Part shown: in pieces, positions 16,448-24,959 of the stretch
Layout of the letters: every line of letters begins with the position of its first letter
Position numbering within the stretch: the first letter of the stretch is position 1
Source of the DNA: CAYSCW01 sp964449165
Lineage (GTDB): Bacteria > Acidobacteriota > Aminicenantia > Aminicenantales > Aminicenantaceae
Direction: 5' to 3'
Assembly (NCBI GenBank): GCA_964449165.1
Contig: CAYVAT010000010.1
Coordinates: 1-64,000 of the forward strand
Length of the DNA stretch: 64,000 nucleotides
Notes under the pieces: generated by a model
The model's database searches: none
Told to the model about the DNA's origin: nothing
The model's input: only the letters and a program-made list of their open reading frames with translations
Translations under genes and position numbers: made by a program

Positions 16448-17636
16448 AAGACTTTCCTCTGCTCTCCCAATAATTGACCAAACCCTCACCCGCTCCACCG
16501 ATATTTCCCATCCCAACCAGGAGGCATTCACCCTTTTCCTTTTCCAGGATGCGGTTCATGATTCTTTCAGGCAACTGGCTCTTAAGAACGCTGAAATGTT
16601 CTTTCTCTGTTCTTCTTAATTTCCGTCTGAAAACATGAGCATGAAGGCCAACGAGATAAATTTGACTGAACTGGGAAAATGCATCTTCCTTGAAGGCCCG
16701 CAACCACTGAAGCGTCCTGTCCCCCCTGTCCCTTCTCAGGTTGAGAAGCCCTACAATCTTTTTTCCTTGAAAAACACCTCTTTCTTTAAGAAAGGAAAGG
16801 ACAATTGCTGTGGATTCAGGATCATTGGCTGCAAAACAGCTCACAAAGTCAAGCGAACGAGGAGGCTTGCCCCAATCTACTTTCCAGATTTTCAGACTCC
16901 CAAAATCCGGCCTGGATTTGATCATTCCACGCAGAGCCTCATCCCGGCTTACTTTCAGATGTTCGGCTACAGCCAAAGCCAGACTTATATTTCCCTTCCA
17001 TTCGAAAAAAGGGAATTTCTCACAAGAAGAAAGAGAAGTATCATACGATTCCTGTGATACACGAATAATTTTTGATTTTCGCTCTTTTTCCAATTTATGA
17101 GGATCTGGATAAACCTCCTCCCGGGGAATAAAGACCGTACTCCCTTCTGGAATCCAGGATGAAAAGACGCGAGCAATTCTCTCTTTGGATGAGCCCATCT
17201 GGGCCAGATGATCAAGGCGGATATTGGTGATCACCATTATCTGCGGCCGAATTATCCGAGTGGATTCTATGTAACCTGATTCAGGATGGATACCCATCAT
17301 TTCACAGACTAGAGCATCAATCCCCAGCTTCGCTCCCGACCGGAGGATTTTTTTCTGCTCGAGGACAGAAGGAAGTCCTCCTCTTCGAATCTCCTCCTCT
17401 CTGCAATCAGGGAAAATAGCGACCGGTTTTGACCCTGTGGTTTTAGCCAGGACACAAAGACCGCTCTCTCTCAAGGAAGAGGCGATGAGCCTGGTGACAC
17501 TCGATTTTCCCCTCGTGCCCGTGACACATATACGCAGAGGAACTCTGCGGATTCTGCGGCTAACAGAGAGACGCTCTGCGATCAGATAGACAAGGAACAG
17601 AAAAATGCATGCGGCTGTAAAAACAAGCTCTCTGAT
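16437..17636 (-). CDS. pgsB: Poly-gamma-glutamate synthase PgsB, with no standard start codon
   Basis: An ATP-dependent amide ligase of the Mur-ligase type. The N-terminus has a hydrophobic anchor (VFTAACIFLFLVYLIAE) and the P-loop ICVTGTRGKSSVTRLIA, followed by motifs such as TNIRLDHLAQMG and the C-terminal GMGNIGGAGE. The standard start at 17474 (TTG) would remove anchor and P-loop. Extending the same frame gives a protein of about 399 residues, the usual PgsB length, but no ATG, GTG or TTG occurs before the in-frame stop upstream. A strong GGGAGGAG lies just ahead of an ATC codon at 17636-17634, which I take as a possible non-canonical start; a small sequencing error is the alternative. 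Confidence 0.82.
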   Translation of the reverse strand: MRELVFTAACIFLFLVYLIAERLSVSRRIRRVPLRICVTGTRGKSSVTRLIASSLRESGLCVLAKTTGSKPVAIFPDCREEEIRRGGLPSVLEQKKILRSGAKLGIDALVCEMMGIHPESGYIESTRIIRPQIMVITNIRLDHLAQMGSSKERIARVFSSWIPEGSTVFIPREEVYPDPHKLEKERKSKIIRVSQESYDTSLSSCEKFPFFEWKGNISLALAVAEHLKVSRDEALRGMIKSRPDFGSLKIWKVDWGKPPRSLDFVSCFAANDPESTAIVLSFLKERGVFQGKKIVGLLNLRRDRGDRTLQWLRAFKEDAFSQFSQIYLVGLHAHVFRRKLRRTEKEHFSVLKSQLPERIMNRILEKEKGECLLVGMGNIGGAGEGLVNYWESRGKSYGI

Positions 17637-17651
17637 TGAGCTTCTCCTCCC

Positions 17652-18046
17652 TTAGCTTAAATCTACACCAAATAGAAAAGTCTTTCCAGCCCGGACAACC
17701 CGATACTCTCCTTCAATTAACGGGGAATATAAAAATAGGGGCCGATCTGCCACTATCTCCAGGACGACACCTTCCTCTACATGTCTGTGTTCTAGAGTTA
17801 TATTCTGGAAAAAGGTCTCGTTATCACCAGCCGGCTTTAGTCCCCACTCTCTTAATTTGGCAGCGATGTATTCTTCAGCCTTCACTCCTCCCGGCTGACC
17901 GCTCTCTCGTCCCTCCATCGAATCGGAGGCCAAAACCTTGAGATAGCTCATTGCTGCCTGCCCATCAAAAAATACTCTCTTTCCTTGGGAAGAGAAAGGG
18001 GAACCAAGAATAAAAATGCCAGGATGATGACCGCGATTCTCTTCAC
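17652..18046 (-). pseudogene. Decayed M28-family peptidase (N-terminal fragment, frameshifted)
   Basis: The 3' part encodes FDGQAAMSYLKVLASDSMEGRE followed by SGQPGGVKAEEYIAAKLREWGLKPAGDN, the typical N-terminus of secreted M28 peptidases, then stops before any zinc-binding motif. A signal peptide (VKRIAVIILAFLFLVPLS) with a strong AGGAGG site and GTG start at 18046 lies just upstream but in a different reading frame, so one frameshift near 17990 separates the two. The gene is therefore both shifted and truncated. It ends 16 bp before the proposed pgsB start and may still supply that operon's promoter. Confidence 0.7.
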
Positions 18047-18176
18047 TTTTTACCTCCTGTTAAAAATCAGAACACATATTATAGCCAAACAGAGAAAAAA
18101 AAAGAAAAGAAAATACTCCAAAGGCAGCATCTCTATTTCCTTGATTACTAATGATGCAGGAGTGTAAACATTCACG

Positions 18177-18252
18177 GCGTCGGATCCTGTCCATCTGAAG
18201 CCCATAGTGGAAGGGTGGGAGGGTCTTGGCAAGGATGGATAGGAACCGACGC
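18177..18252. repeat. Structured stem-loop element, copy 2
   Basis: Arms 18177-18196 (GCGTCGGATCCTGTCCATCT) and 18233-18252 pair over 20 bp with one A-A mismatch and two G-U pairs. The 36-nt loop (18197-18232) starts GAAGCCCATAGTGG and contains AGGGTCTTGGC, as in the other copies. The outer part of the stem (GCGTCGG/CCGACGC) differs in sequence from copies 1 and 3 but still pairs. It lies between the divergent pgs-side pseudogene and the molybdenum hydroxylase operon, upstream of that operon's promoter. Confidence 0.8.
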
Positions 18253-18352
18253 TTCAATATCTGACTTGATGAGATACTCTCATTCATCACAGAAATAGAG
18301 ATGCTGTGGTAAACAGAACAAAGGCTAACGATTGCATTTTTTACCTTAAAAC

Positions 18353-18382
18353 TTGTTCATTTTTATTTTAAAATACTATAAT
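18353..18382 (+). promoter_or_regulatory. Sigma-70-type promoter of the molybdenum hydroxylase operon
   Basis: TTGTTC (18353-18358) and TATAAT (18377-18382) are separated by 18 bp. A strong ribosome-binding site, GAGGAGGT, follows at 18394-18401, and the ATG is at 18406. Confidence 0.6.
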
Positions 18383-18405
18383 CCTGATAGTCATGAGGAG
18401 GTCAA

Positions 18406-18885
18406 ATGGAAAAAATATATCGTTTTAAACTCAATGGGAAAAATATCAGCTTGACCTCATCTCCAGATCGCATGCTCTTATGGATTTTGCGGTCTGACCT
18501 TGGACTTACGGGTACAAAATACTGCTGTGGGGAGGGATTCTGTGGAGCATGCACCGTACTCGTAGATAATGAAGTGGTATTGTCCTGCCAATATCCTATC
18601 CAAAATATCAATGGAAAAGAAGTCATCACCATAGAAGGACTTCCAAAAAACGGGAAGCTCCACCCGCTGCAGTCAGCATTCATGCAGCATAATGCACTTC
18701 AGTGTGGATTTTGTACGCCGGGGATGATCTTGGAAGCTTACAGTCTGTTATTGAAGAATCCTCAGCCTTCCTCCAAGGAAATTGTCGAAGCTCTGGAGAG
18801 CCACATCTGCCGCTGCGGAAGCTATAACCGAATTATCCAGGCCATCCATACCACAGCTCGGACTATGAAAGGACATAAGCCATGA
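18406..18885 (+). CDS. (2Fe-2S) subunit of a xanthine dehydrogenase-family molybdenum hydroxylase
   Basis: A 159-residue protein with both [2Fe-2S] clusters of the CoxS/IorA subunit. The plant-ferredoxin-type site is CCGEGFCGACTVLVDNEVVLSC; the second, all-alpha site is CGFCTPGM followed by CRCGSYNRI. It passes electrons from the molybdenum site to an acceptor. It starts after a strong Shine-Dalgarno site, and its stop overlaps the next gene's ATG by 4 bp. No FAD subunit gene follows, as in isoquinoline 1-oxidoreductase-like two-subunit enzymes. Confidence 0.93.
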   Translation: MEKIYRFKLNGKNISLTSSPDRMLLWILRSDLGLTGTKYCCGEGFCGACTVLVDNEVVLSCQYPIQNINGKEVITIEGLPKNGKLHPLQSAFMQHNALQCGFCTPGMILEAYSLLLKNPQPSSKEIVEALESHICRCGSYNRIIQAIHTTARTMKGHKP

Positions 18886-21038
18886 AAGACGATGAATACA
18901 TCCTGACCAATCCGGAAAAAGAGGCAGAGTTCATCACTCTTAACCGCCGGGAATTTCTCAAACTTATGGGAGGGGGGATATTGATCCTTTTCTCTGTGGG
19001 AGATCCTTTTGCCCTTCAACACGCAAGGCGAGGCCGCGAATATCCTGAGGATTTCAACGCCTATCTCAGGATAGGAGAAGATGGCCGGGTTTCCTGTTTC
19101 ACCGGAAAGATTGAAATGGGACAGGGGATCATCACCTCTCTCGCCCAGATGCTTGCCGAGGAGCTCGATGTACCCTTAAACACCGTCGATATGATCATGG
19201 GAGACACAGCACTCTGTCCCTGGGATGCCGGAACTTTTGGTTCCAGAAGCACAAAATATTTTGGCCCCCCTCTGCGTCAGGCCGCAGCAGAAGCCAAAGC
19301 CATTCTCATTCAGTTGGCTTCAGAACATCTCCGTACACCACAGGAAAAGCTGACGGCGAAGAATGGAATCATCTTTATCCGCAAAAATCCAGAGAAAAAG
19401 GTTACCTATGCCCAACTCGCCAAAGGGAAAAAAATCAAGAGACATCTCGAGAAAAAACCGCCGATCAAGCATTATTCAAAACATACTCTTTCGGGAAAAC
19501 CGACAGACCGTTTGGATGGTAAACAGAAAGTCACCGGAAAAGCCAAGTTTGCAGGAGACATCCAGTTACCCGGAATGCTCTGCGCAAGGATATTAAGGCC
19601 TCCTGCACACGGAGCAAAGCTGACAAGTGTGGATACCTCTGCCGCACAGAAAATAAAAGGCATCCAAATCATTCAGGATGAAGATATGATCGCTGTTCTT
19701 CACAAACACCGTGATGTGGCAGATAAGGCTTTAGGCTTAATAAAAGCCCGGTTCGAAATGCCCGAATTCAGAGTAGATAACGATACTATCTTTAAACATC
19801 TAAAAGATTCTGCTCCTGAGGGGGAAGTGGTAACTGAAGCCGGGAATCTCGATGAGGGCAAGAGCGTGGCCAGTAAAACTTTTGAAGCGGAATACTACAA
19901 CCATTATGTCGCCCATTCCCCGACAGAAAATCATACAGCCGTGGTAAAAATAGAGGGAGATAAAGCCACAGTCTGGGCCTCCACACAGGCTCCTTTCAGA
20001 GCCCAAGTTGAAGTCGCCCGGGTCCTAGGATTACCTTCCCAGAATGTGCGAGTCATCACGCCTTTTGTTGGGTGTGGATTTGGTGGAAAAAACCAAGGGC
20101 AACAGATAGTCGAAGCCGCGCAACTTGCAAAATTGAGCGGAAAACCAGTACAGGTTGCCTGGAGCAGGAAAGAGGAATTCTTTTATGATACCTTCCGGCC
20201 GGCAGCTGTGATACGCATTCGATCCGGTCTCAACAGTTCAGGTCAAATCAGCTTCTGGGAATACCACAACTACTTTGCAGGCAGTAGAAGCTCCCAGCCC
20301 TTCTATAACATCCCTCATTACCGAGTCTTTTCTTACGGAGGCTGGGGAGGTAGAGGGATTGGCGGCAGTGCCCATCCCTTTGGTGTCGGCGCCTGGCGCG
20401 GCCCGGGTAGCAATACTAATGTGTTTGCCATCGAATCCCAGATCGATATCATGGCAGAGAAAGCAAGGATGGATCCCCTGGCATTCCGATTACTAAACCT
20501 AACGGATAAACGAATGAAAAGAGTTCTTGAGGCAGCCTCAGAGATATTCGGACACTCATTCTCAAAAACGCCTAGTGGGAAAGGATATGGGATTGCGTGC
20601 ACAGATTATCTGGGCACATACTTGGCTACAATGGCCGAGGTGAACGTCGATAAGAAAACGGGAGAAATCCGAGTGGAACGCGTCGTGTGTGCCCAAGACA
20701 CGGGTGAAGTGATAAACCCCGAAGGAACCAGGATGCAGATCGAAGGTTGCATCACGATGGGACTCGGTTATTGTCTAACCGAAGAAATCCATTTCAGAGG
20801 CGGCAGGATTCTAGATGAGAACTTTGACACCTACCAGATTCCCCGTTTTTCTTGGCTTCCCAAGATTGAAACAGTGCTCGTGGATAATCCAGACATGGCG
20901 CCCCAGGGATGCGGAGAGCCCGCCATAACATCTATGGGAGGTGTTATAGCCAATGCTGTCTACGATGCCGTAGGTGCCAGGTTGTTCACACTGCCCATGA
21001 CACCCGCCCGAATTAAAGAAGCACTGAAGAACAGCTAA
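18882..21038 (+). CDS. Molybdopterin-binding subunit, xanthine dehydrogenase family (IorB-like)
   Basis: A 718-residue catalytic subunit. Near the N-terminus, NRREFLKLMGGGILILFSVG looks like a Tat signal or its remnant, as found in IorB-type periplasmic enzymes. The chain has MGQGI, the domain start KPTDRLDGKQKVTGKAKFAGD, the cofactor loop GFGGKNQGQ, the segment GVGAWRGPGSN and, near the end, GCGEPAITSMGG carrying the usual active-site Glu. The family hydroxylates aldehydes or N-heterocycles using water; the substrate is not evident. It is translationally coupled to the small subunit. The two-subunit layout and Tat-like start suggest an external electron acceptor such as a cytochrome. Confidence 0.9.
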   Translation: MKDDEYILTNPEKEAEFITLNRREFLKLMGGGILILFSVGDPFALQHARRGREYPEDFNAYLRIGEDGRVSCFTGKIEMGQGIITSLAQMLAEELDVPLNTVDMIMGDTALCPWDAGTFGSRSTKYFGPPLRQAAAEAKAILIQLASEHLRTPQEKLTAKNGIIFIRKNPEKKVTYAQLAKGKKIKRHLEKKPPIKHYSKHTLSGKPTDRLDGKQKVTGKAKFAGDIQLPGMLCARILRPPAHGAKLTSVDTSAAQKIKGIQIIQDEDMIAVLHKHRDVADKALGLIKARFEMPEFRVDNDTIFKHLKDSAPEGEVVTEAGNLDEGKSVASKTFEAEYYNHYVAHSPTENHTAVVKIEGDKATVWASTQAPFRAQVEVARVLGLPSQNVRVITPFVGCGFGGKNQGQQIVEAAQLAKLSGKPVQVAWSRKEEFFYDTFRPAAVIRIRSGLNSSGQISFWEYHNYFAGSRSSQPFYNIPHYRVFSYGGWGGRGIGGSAHPFGVGAWRGPGSNTNVFAIESQIDIMAEKARMDPLAFRLLNLTDKRMKRVLEAASEIFGHSFSKTPSGKGYGIACTDYLGTYLATMAEVNVDKKTGEIRVERVVCAQDTGEVINPEGTRMQIEGCITMGLGYCLTEEIHFRGGRILDENFDTYQIPRFSWLPKIETVLVDNPDMAPQGCGEPAITSMGGVIANAVYDAVGARLFTLPMTPARIKEALKNS

Positions 21039-21050
21039 CTTCCTCGCTTC

Positions 21051-21752
21051 ATGAACACTAGAGCATTTATTAGCACAAAGAGGAATTTCCCGCTATTAGG
21101 AAATCTTTTTGTGACTCATTGCGCTTTCTTTATAATAGTTTTTGTTGTCTTGCTTATTTTCTGTGAATCATGGGATCTAACATGGTATCATGAAACCAGA
21201 ACGGCTGAGGAAGAAATGATTATCCTTGTGCCTTTAGGTGAAATCGAAGCAGAGTTTCTGGAAGTATTAATAAACCGCCTCAAAGAAACCTTTCACTGCC
21301 ATGTGAAAATTGGAGAAGGTTACAATCTTCCCCCAGGAACATACAATCCGGATCGTCAGCAATACCTCTCCTCTCAGATTCTGAGTGAAATCCGCAAGGC
21401 TATCAGCCCGGCTAAAGAGGAAAAAGTGTTGGCTGTTACCGATGTCGACCTTTATGTTCCTCATCTCAATTTCGTCTTCGGGGAGGCAGAGTTCGAAGGT
21501 CACTATGCCATCATTTCTCTCACGCGCCTTCGGCAAAGTTACTATGGTTTGCCCGAGGACAAAATTCTCTTCCTGGAACGGATGGTCAAAGAAGCCATCC
21601 ATGAACTCGGGCATACCTACGGATTAAGACATTGCCCTCATCCCGAATGTGTGATGCATTTTTCAAACAGTCTTCAGGACACAGACAAGAAAGAAACCTC
21701 TTTTTGTCGGCACTGCCAGAAACTCTTGGAAAAGAAAACCATCATCCGCTGA
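21051..21752 (+). CDS. Archaemetzincin-family zinc metalloprotease
   Basis: Up to 233 residues. The motif HELGHTYGLRHC, then Cys and VM, is the archaemetzincin signature HExxHxxGxxHCxxxxCxM; a second Cys pair (CRHC) follows and binds a structural zinc in the family. Two starts are possible. ATG 21051 adds a membrane helix (about residues 18-38) but has no ribosome-binding site. ATG 21216 has a good site (GAGGAAG) and gives about 178 residues beginning MIILVPLGEIE, the usual soluble family length. The enzyme is a predicted aminopeptidase-like protease. It lies 12 bp after the molybdenum hydroxylase genes and may be the last gene of that operon. Confidence 0.88.
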   Translation: MNTRAFISTKRNFPLLGNLFVTHCAFFIIVFVVLLIFCESWDLTWYHETRTAEEEMIILVPLGEIEAEFLEVLINRLKETFHCHVKIGEGYNLPPGTYNPDRQQYLSSQILSEIRKAISPAKEEKVLAVTDVDLYVPHLNFVFGEAEFEGHYAIISLTRLRQSYYGLPEDKILFLERMVKEAIHELGHTYGLRHCPHPECVMHFSNSLQDTDKKETSFCRHCQKLLEKKTIIR

Positions 21753-21862
21753 TGGAGACAATCCAAATGCCGCGGCTAAGGTTAAATATCTTTCATTCTT
21801 ATCTCTCTTCTGCTGGAGACAAAAATCAAAGCATAAAAAAAGCGCTGGTATAATAACTCTCA

Positions 21863-21877
21863 GTTAAGTTTCTTTAC
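21863..21877. promoter_or_regulatory. Degenerate copy of the proposed activator-binding dyad
   Basis: GTTAA-N5-TTTAC, one base off the inverted repeat GTAAA-N5-TTTAC found before three sigma-54 promoters near 33-40 kb. It ends 65 bp before the -24 box at 21943, a normal enhancer distance. Confidence 0.5.
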
Positions 21878-21942
21878 AGGAAGGGGCAAACCGGATTCCT
21901 GAAATATACACTTTCCGGGGGACAAAGAAGAACCTATCTCAA

Positions 21943-21958
21943 TTGGCACTTTTTTTGC
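21943..21958 (+). promoter_or_regulatory. Sigma-54 (-24/-12) promoter
   Basis: TTGGCACTTTTTTTGC has the -24 GG and -12 GC with ten bases between, and the full TTGGCAC block. Transcription would start near 21970, inside the longer reading frame that begins at 21943, so translation must start at ATG 22009. Confidence 0.8.
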
Positions 21959-22008
21959 TGTATTTATTTTCATCCAGGAAAAAGGATATCACAGTAAAAG
22001 GAGATGAA

Positions 22009-23151
22009 ATGAAATATCTCTTCAGATTCTCCCTTCTTCTATTGGCTATGAGTCTCATTTCTCTTCTGACTTTAACTCCTCAGGAAGATGATCCACAAAC
22101 GGTCGAAGACCTGGTTTCGCTCATCCATCAGAAATCCGGGTTGGAGGTAGAACTCGAAGATATTGGTTGGCAGTGGAAAGAAGAAGATGTCAAAGGCACC
22201 AAGAATGAAGGCGAAATCACCTTCACCGATACAAAATGGCTGATGTACCTCATCCACTGGGGTCAGATACAGATACCAGAGATCACCATCGATTATGTCA
22301 AAAACAGGATGCTTGATATGTGGGGGGTGAAATTTGAGTTCACTGGAAAAGAGGGAAAGACCAAAATAGCCGGTCATGATGCAGTGTGGGTGGAAGCATA
22401 TGGGACCAATAAATCCTTCTACACCCGCTTCATCATCTGGAATTGCCCTGAAAGCGGAAGGGAATTCATCGCCGACACAAACTATAATCTCAGGAGAAAA
22501 ACACCCCGAGAAGATTTCGAGAATGAGATGAGGTCAGCCAAAACAATACAATGTCATAAAGAGGCCCCTACAGAGCGATACCCTGAGTTAACCAGAAAGT
22601 TTGATAATATTCGGTATGGACTTTCTTTTTATTATCCGGAGGATTGGTTTTTCTTTGACAGCCCCTATTATGTTCCTTTCCCTCAATACGAAGGCATTAG
22701 GAACCAGGAAACAGGATCTCTGCTGGCTTTGTGTTCTGATCAAAATCTTTCCCTGACCCTCAAATGGTCTCTGCTTGACAAAACTCAAAAAGAAGAACCA
22801 TTCATGGGCGTTGACCAGAGAGCATTGCAGAGTCTCAAGAAGGAAATAGGCTCTCAAAAAGATATGGAAAGCTTTCAAAATCACGGAATGGAATACTTCA
22901 TGGCTGATGGCAAAAAAATCACAAGAATCTGGGGAGATTGCAGGTTCAGAGAACCTGAAGATGATGCTCAGAGAGCCTTTTACACAGGAAAAGGCATCTA
23001 TCAGGTTGCCCAGTGGAACATCACAAAAAAAAATAAGAAAGTCATTGTTATCCTGATAACAAAACAATTTAGATACGGAACTGGCATCTCCATACCCACT
23101 CGCCATTTTCATGATAAATTTCTCAGGAATCTTGTTTCGAAAATCAAATAA
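22009..23151 (+). CDS. Sigma-54-driven secreted protein of unknown function
   Basis: About 380 residues starting MKYLFRFSLLLLAMSLISLLTL, a clear signal peptide, after a GGAG site 7 bases upstream. The mature protein seems to have two alpha/beta parts. The first holds IAGHDAVWVEAYG and the second IRYGLSFYYPEDWFFF, a pattern that recalls PsbP/'photosystem II reaction centre'-like lipoprotein domains, though I cannot assign it. No catalytic motif is visible. The gene has its own sigma-54 promoter and a probable activator site, which links it to the two-component block about 12 kb away. Confidence 0.75.
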   Translation: MKYLFRFSLLLLAMSLISLLTLTPQEDDPQTVEDLVSLIHQKSGLEVELEDIGWQWKEEDVKGTKNEGEITFTDTKWLMYLIHWGQIQIPEITIDYVKNRMLDMWGVKFEFTGKEGKTKIAGHDAVWVEAYGTNKSFYTRFIIWNCPESGREFIADTNYNLRRKTPREDFENEMRSAKTIQCHKEAPTERYPELTRKFDNIRYGLSFYYPEDWFFFDSPYYVPFPQYEGIRNQETGSLLALCSDQNLSLTLKWSLLDKTQKEEPFMGVDQRALQSLKKEIGSQKDMESFQNHGMEYFMADGKKITRIWGDCRFREPEDDAQRAFYTGKGIYQVAQWNITKKNKKVIVILITKQFRYGTGISIPTRHFHDKFLRNLVSKIK

Positions 23152-23165
23152 AGGAGACTCGACTA

Positions 23166-23288
23166 AACGTCAGATTTGGTGGCCCAGAAGAATGGAAAAT
23201 CTGGATTTTGCAACTTGAACGCCTGAAGAAAGTGGAGATCGATGCAATTGTTCCCGGCCATGGTAAGATACATGAAAAGAAGAGATAG
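23166..23288 (+). pseudogene. C-terminal remnant of a metallo-beta-lactamase-fold hydrolase
   Basis: Reading from about 23172 gives RFGGPEEWKIWILQLERL, then KKVEIDAIVPGHGKIHE and a stop at 23286-23288. The string D-x-I/V-VPGHG after a Trp/Leu-rich helix is typical of the C-terminal part of MBL-fold hydrolases. The catalytic HxHxDH region is absent, and the preceding sequence is the end of the 22009 gene. This is a fragment left by deletion. Confidence 0.65.
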
Positions 23289-23465
23289 ATCGCCACACTA
23301 ATTATCTGAAAAGCCTTCTTTAACTCCCGCTTTCCCCTGATTTTTCTCCTTTATAAAGACTATTACCATTTAAATTGGTTGGTTTAAAATTAATCGAAAT
23401 TGGATGTTGACGAAGACCAATTTACCTCCTATATTGGGAAGGAAACAACAGAAAAGGAGAATGGG

Positions 23466-24959
23466 ATGCTCTTAAGAATCGAAAAACAAAGCCCCAAACC
23501 TCTCTATCTGCAAATCATCGATGAGATCAAAACCTTGATAGATCAAGGATCTCTTGAAGTCGATCAAGCTCTCCCTTCTACAAGAAGCCTGGCTAAAAAA
23601 TTAGGAGTCAACCGCTCGACCGTAATCAGGGCATACGAGGAACTCCAAGCCCTGGGCTACCTGCTCTCCAGGCCGGGCTCTTACAATACAGCGCAGAAAA
23701 GACGGAAAGAAGTTGAGTATAATCCTGAAAGAATGAGCGCTATTTCTTGGGCCAAAGCCTCAAACACATCAGCCCGAAAGGTCTATGAGATTTTCAGGAG
23801 GTATTCTCCAGAAAAGCTTCCTTATCTTGATTCTGATACAAAGGCCCTCAATATCTCTCAACTCGATCTTGATCCCCGTCTCTATCCGATCGAAGAATTC
23901 AGAAAATGTGTAAGCCATGTGCTCTGGGAGAAAGGCTCTGAATCTCTTCAATGCGGCGACCATAAAGGATATCTTCCTCTCCGACGTCAAATTGCCCGCC
24001 GCCTGCGTCTTCATGGCATCTCCGTATCCGAGAAAGAAATTCTCATCACCAATGGTGCCCAGCAGGCCATTGACTTAATTATTCGTATGCTGGCCAAGCC
24101 AAAGTTTAAAGTCGCTGTGGAATCCCCTACTTATGCGAATATTATCCCTCTTCTTCTTTTCAACGATGTCGAAATACTTCCCATTCCCATGAAGGAATAT
24201 GGATTGGACCTTAAAACGCTGCATAAAGCTTTGATGAAAGATAATATCAGCTTCATCTACACCATCCCCAATTTTCAGAACCCGACCGGGATAACGACCA
24301 CTCATCAACACCGGGAAAAACTGCTCAATCTTTGCCTCGAGCACCGGGTTCCGTTAGTCGAGGATGGATTCGAAGAGGACATGAAATATTTCGGCAAAGT
24401 CCCCCTTCCCATCAAATCCATCGACGAGAAAAATATGGTCATCTATTTAGGAACATTCTCCAAAGCTCTCTTTCCGGGGCTGAGAATCGGCTGGGTGACA
24501 GCCGACCAAGAATGCATCGACAGGCTGACAGCGATTAAGAGGTTTTCCGACCTGAGCACGGGCAATCTTGTCCAGATCATCCTTCATGAGTTCCTGAAAC
24601 GGGGATATTATGACCATCAGTTAAAGAGATTGCATCGTATCTACAGGAAACGCATGCAACTCGCACTCAAAACCATAGAAGATTCATTTCCTCGCTCGAT
24701 GAGCTGGACTCGACCCACTGGAGGATACACAATCTGGGTCAGAACTCCCTGGAAATTGGACATAGCGAAGCTTCACAAGGTTATGTCAGAGTACAGGGTG
24801 GTGGTCTCTTCAGGGAGCTACTACTTTCCTCAAAAAAAGGCCTCAGAATATTTTCGTATTTCTATAGCCAAAACCGATCAAGAAGAGATCAGAGAGGGGA
24901 TTATCCGACTGGGAAAAGCCCTGGACCATCTGGAGAAGAGGATGGGAAAATGCTCCTAG
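23466..24959 (+). CDS. MocR-type regulator (GntR HTH fused to class I aminotransferase)
   Basis: About 497 residues from ATG 23466, which has an AAAAGGAG site; a longer reading from TTG 23400 has none. Residues 1-70 are a GntR winged helix (PLYLQIIDEIKTLIDQGSL, LPSTRSLAKKLGVNRSTVIRAYEEL). The rest is a fold-type I aminotransferase domain with TNGAQQAIDLI, IPNFQNPTG and YLGTFSKALFPGLRIGW, where the Lys binds PLP. MocR proteins sense PLP or amino acids and regulate vitamin B6, amino-acid or transport genes. Its 3' end overlaps the next gene by 10 bp, so that radical SAM gene may be coregulated. Confidence 0.9.
   Translation: MLLRIEKQSPKPLYLQIIDEIKTLIDQGSLEVDQALPSTRSLAKKLGVNRSTVIRAYEELQALGYLLSRPGSYNTAQKRRKEVEYNPERMSAISWAKASNTSARKVYEIFRRYSPEKLPYLDSDTKALNISQLDLDPRLYPIEEFRKCVSHVLWEKGSESLQCGDHKGYLPLRRQIARRLRLHGISVSEKEILITNGAQQAIDLIIRMLAKPKFKVAVESPTYANIIPLLLFNDVEILPIPMKEYGLDLKTLHKALMKDNISFIYTIPNFQNPTGITTTHQHREKLLNLCLEHRVPLVEDGFEEDMKYFGKVPLPIKSIDEKNMVIYLGTFSKALFPGLRIGWVTADQECIDRLTAIKRFSDLSTGNLVQIILHEFLKRGYYDHQLKRLHRIYRKRMQLALKTIEDSFPRSMSWTRPTGGYTIWVRTPWKLDIAKLHKVMSEYRVVVSSGSYYFPQKKASEYFRISIAKTDQEEIREGIIRLGKALDHLEKRMGKCS

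Noticed and set aside
18060..18290. Small open frames through stem-loop copy 2
   Set aside because: They are by-products of the repeat's open frames; similar short frames arise at the other copies.
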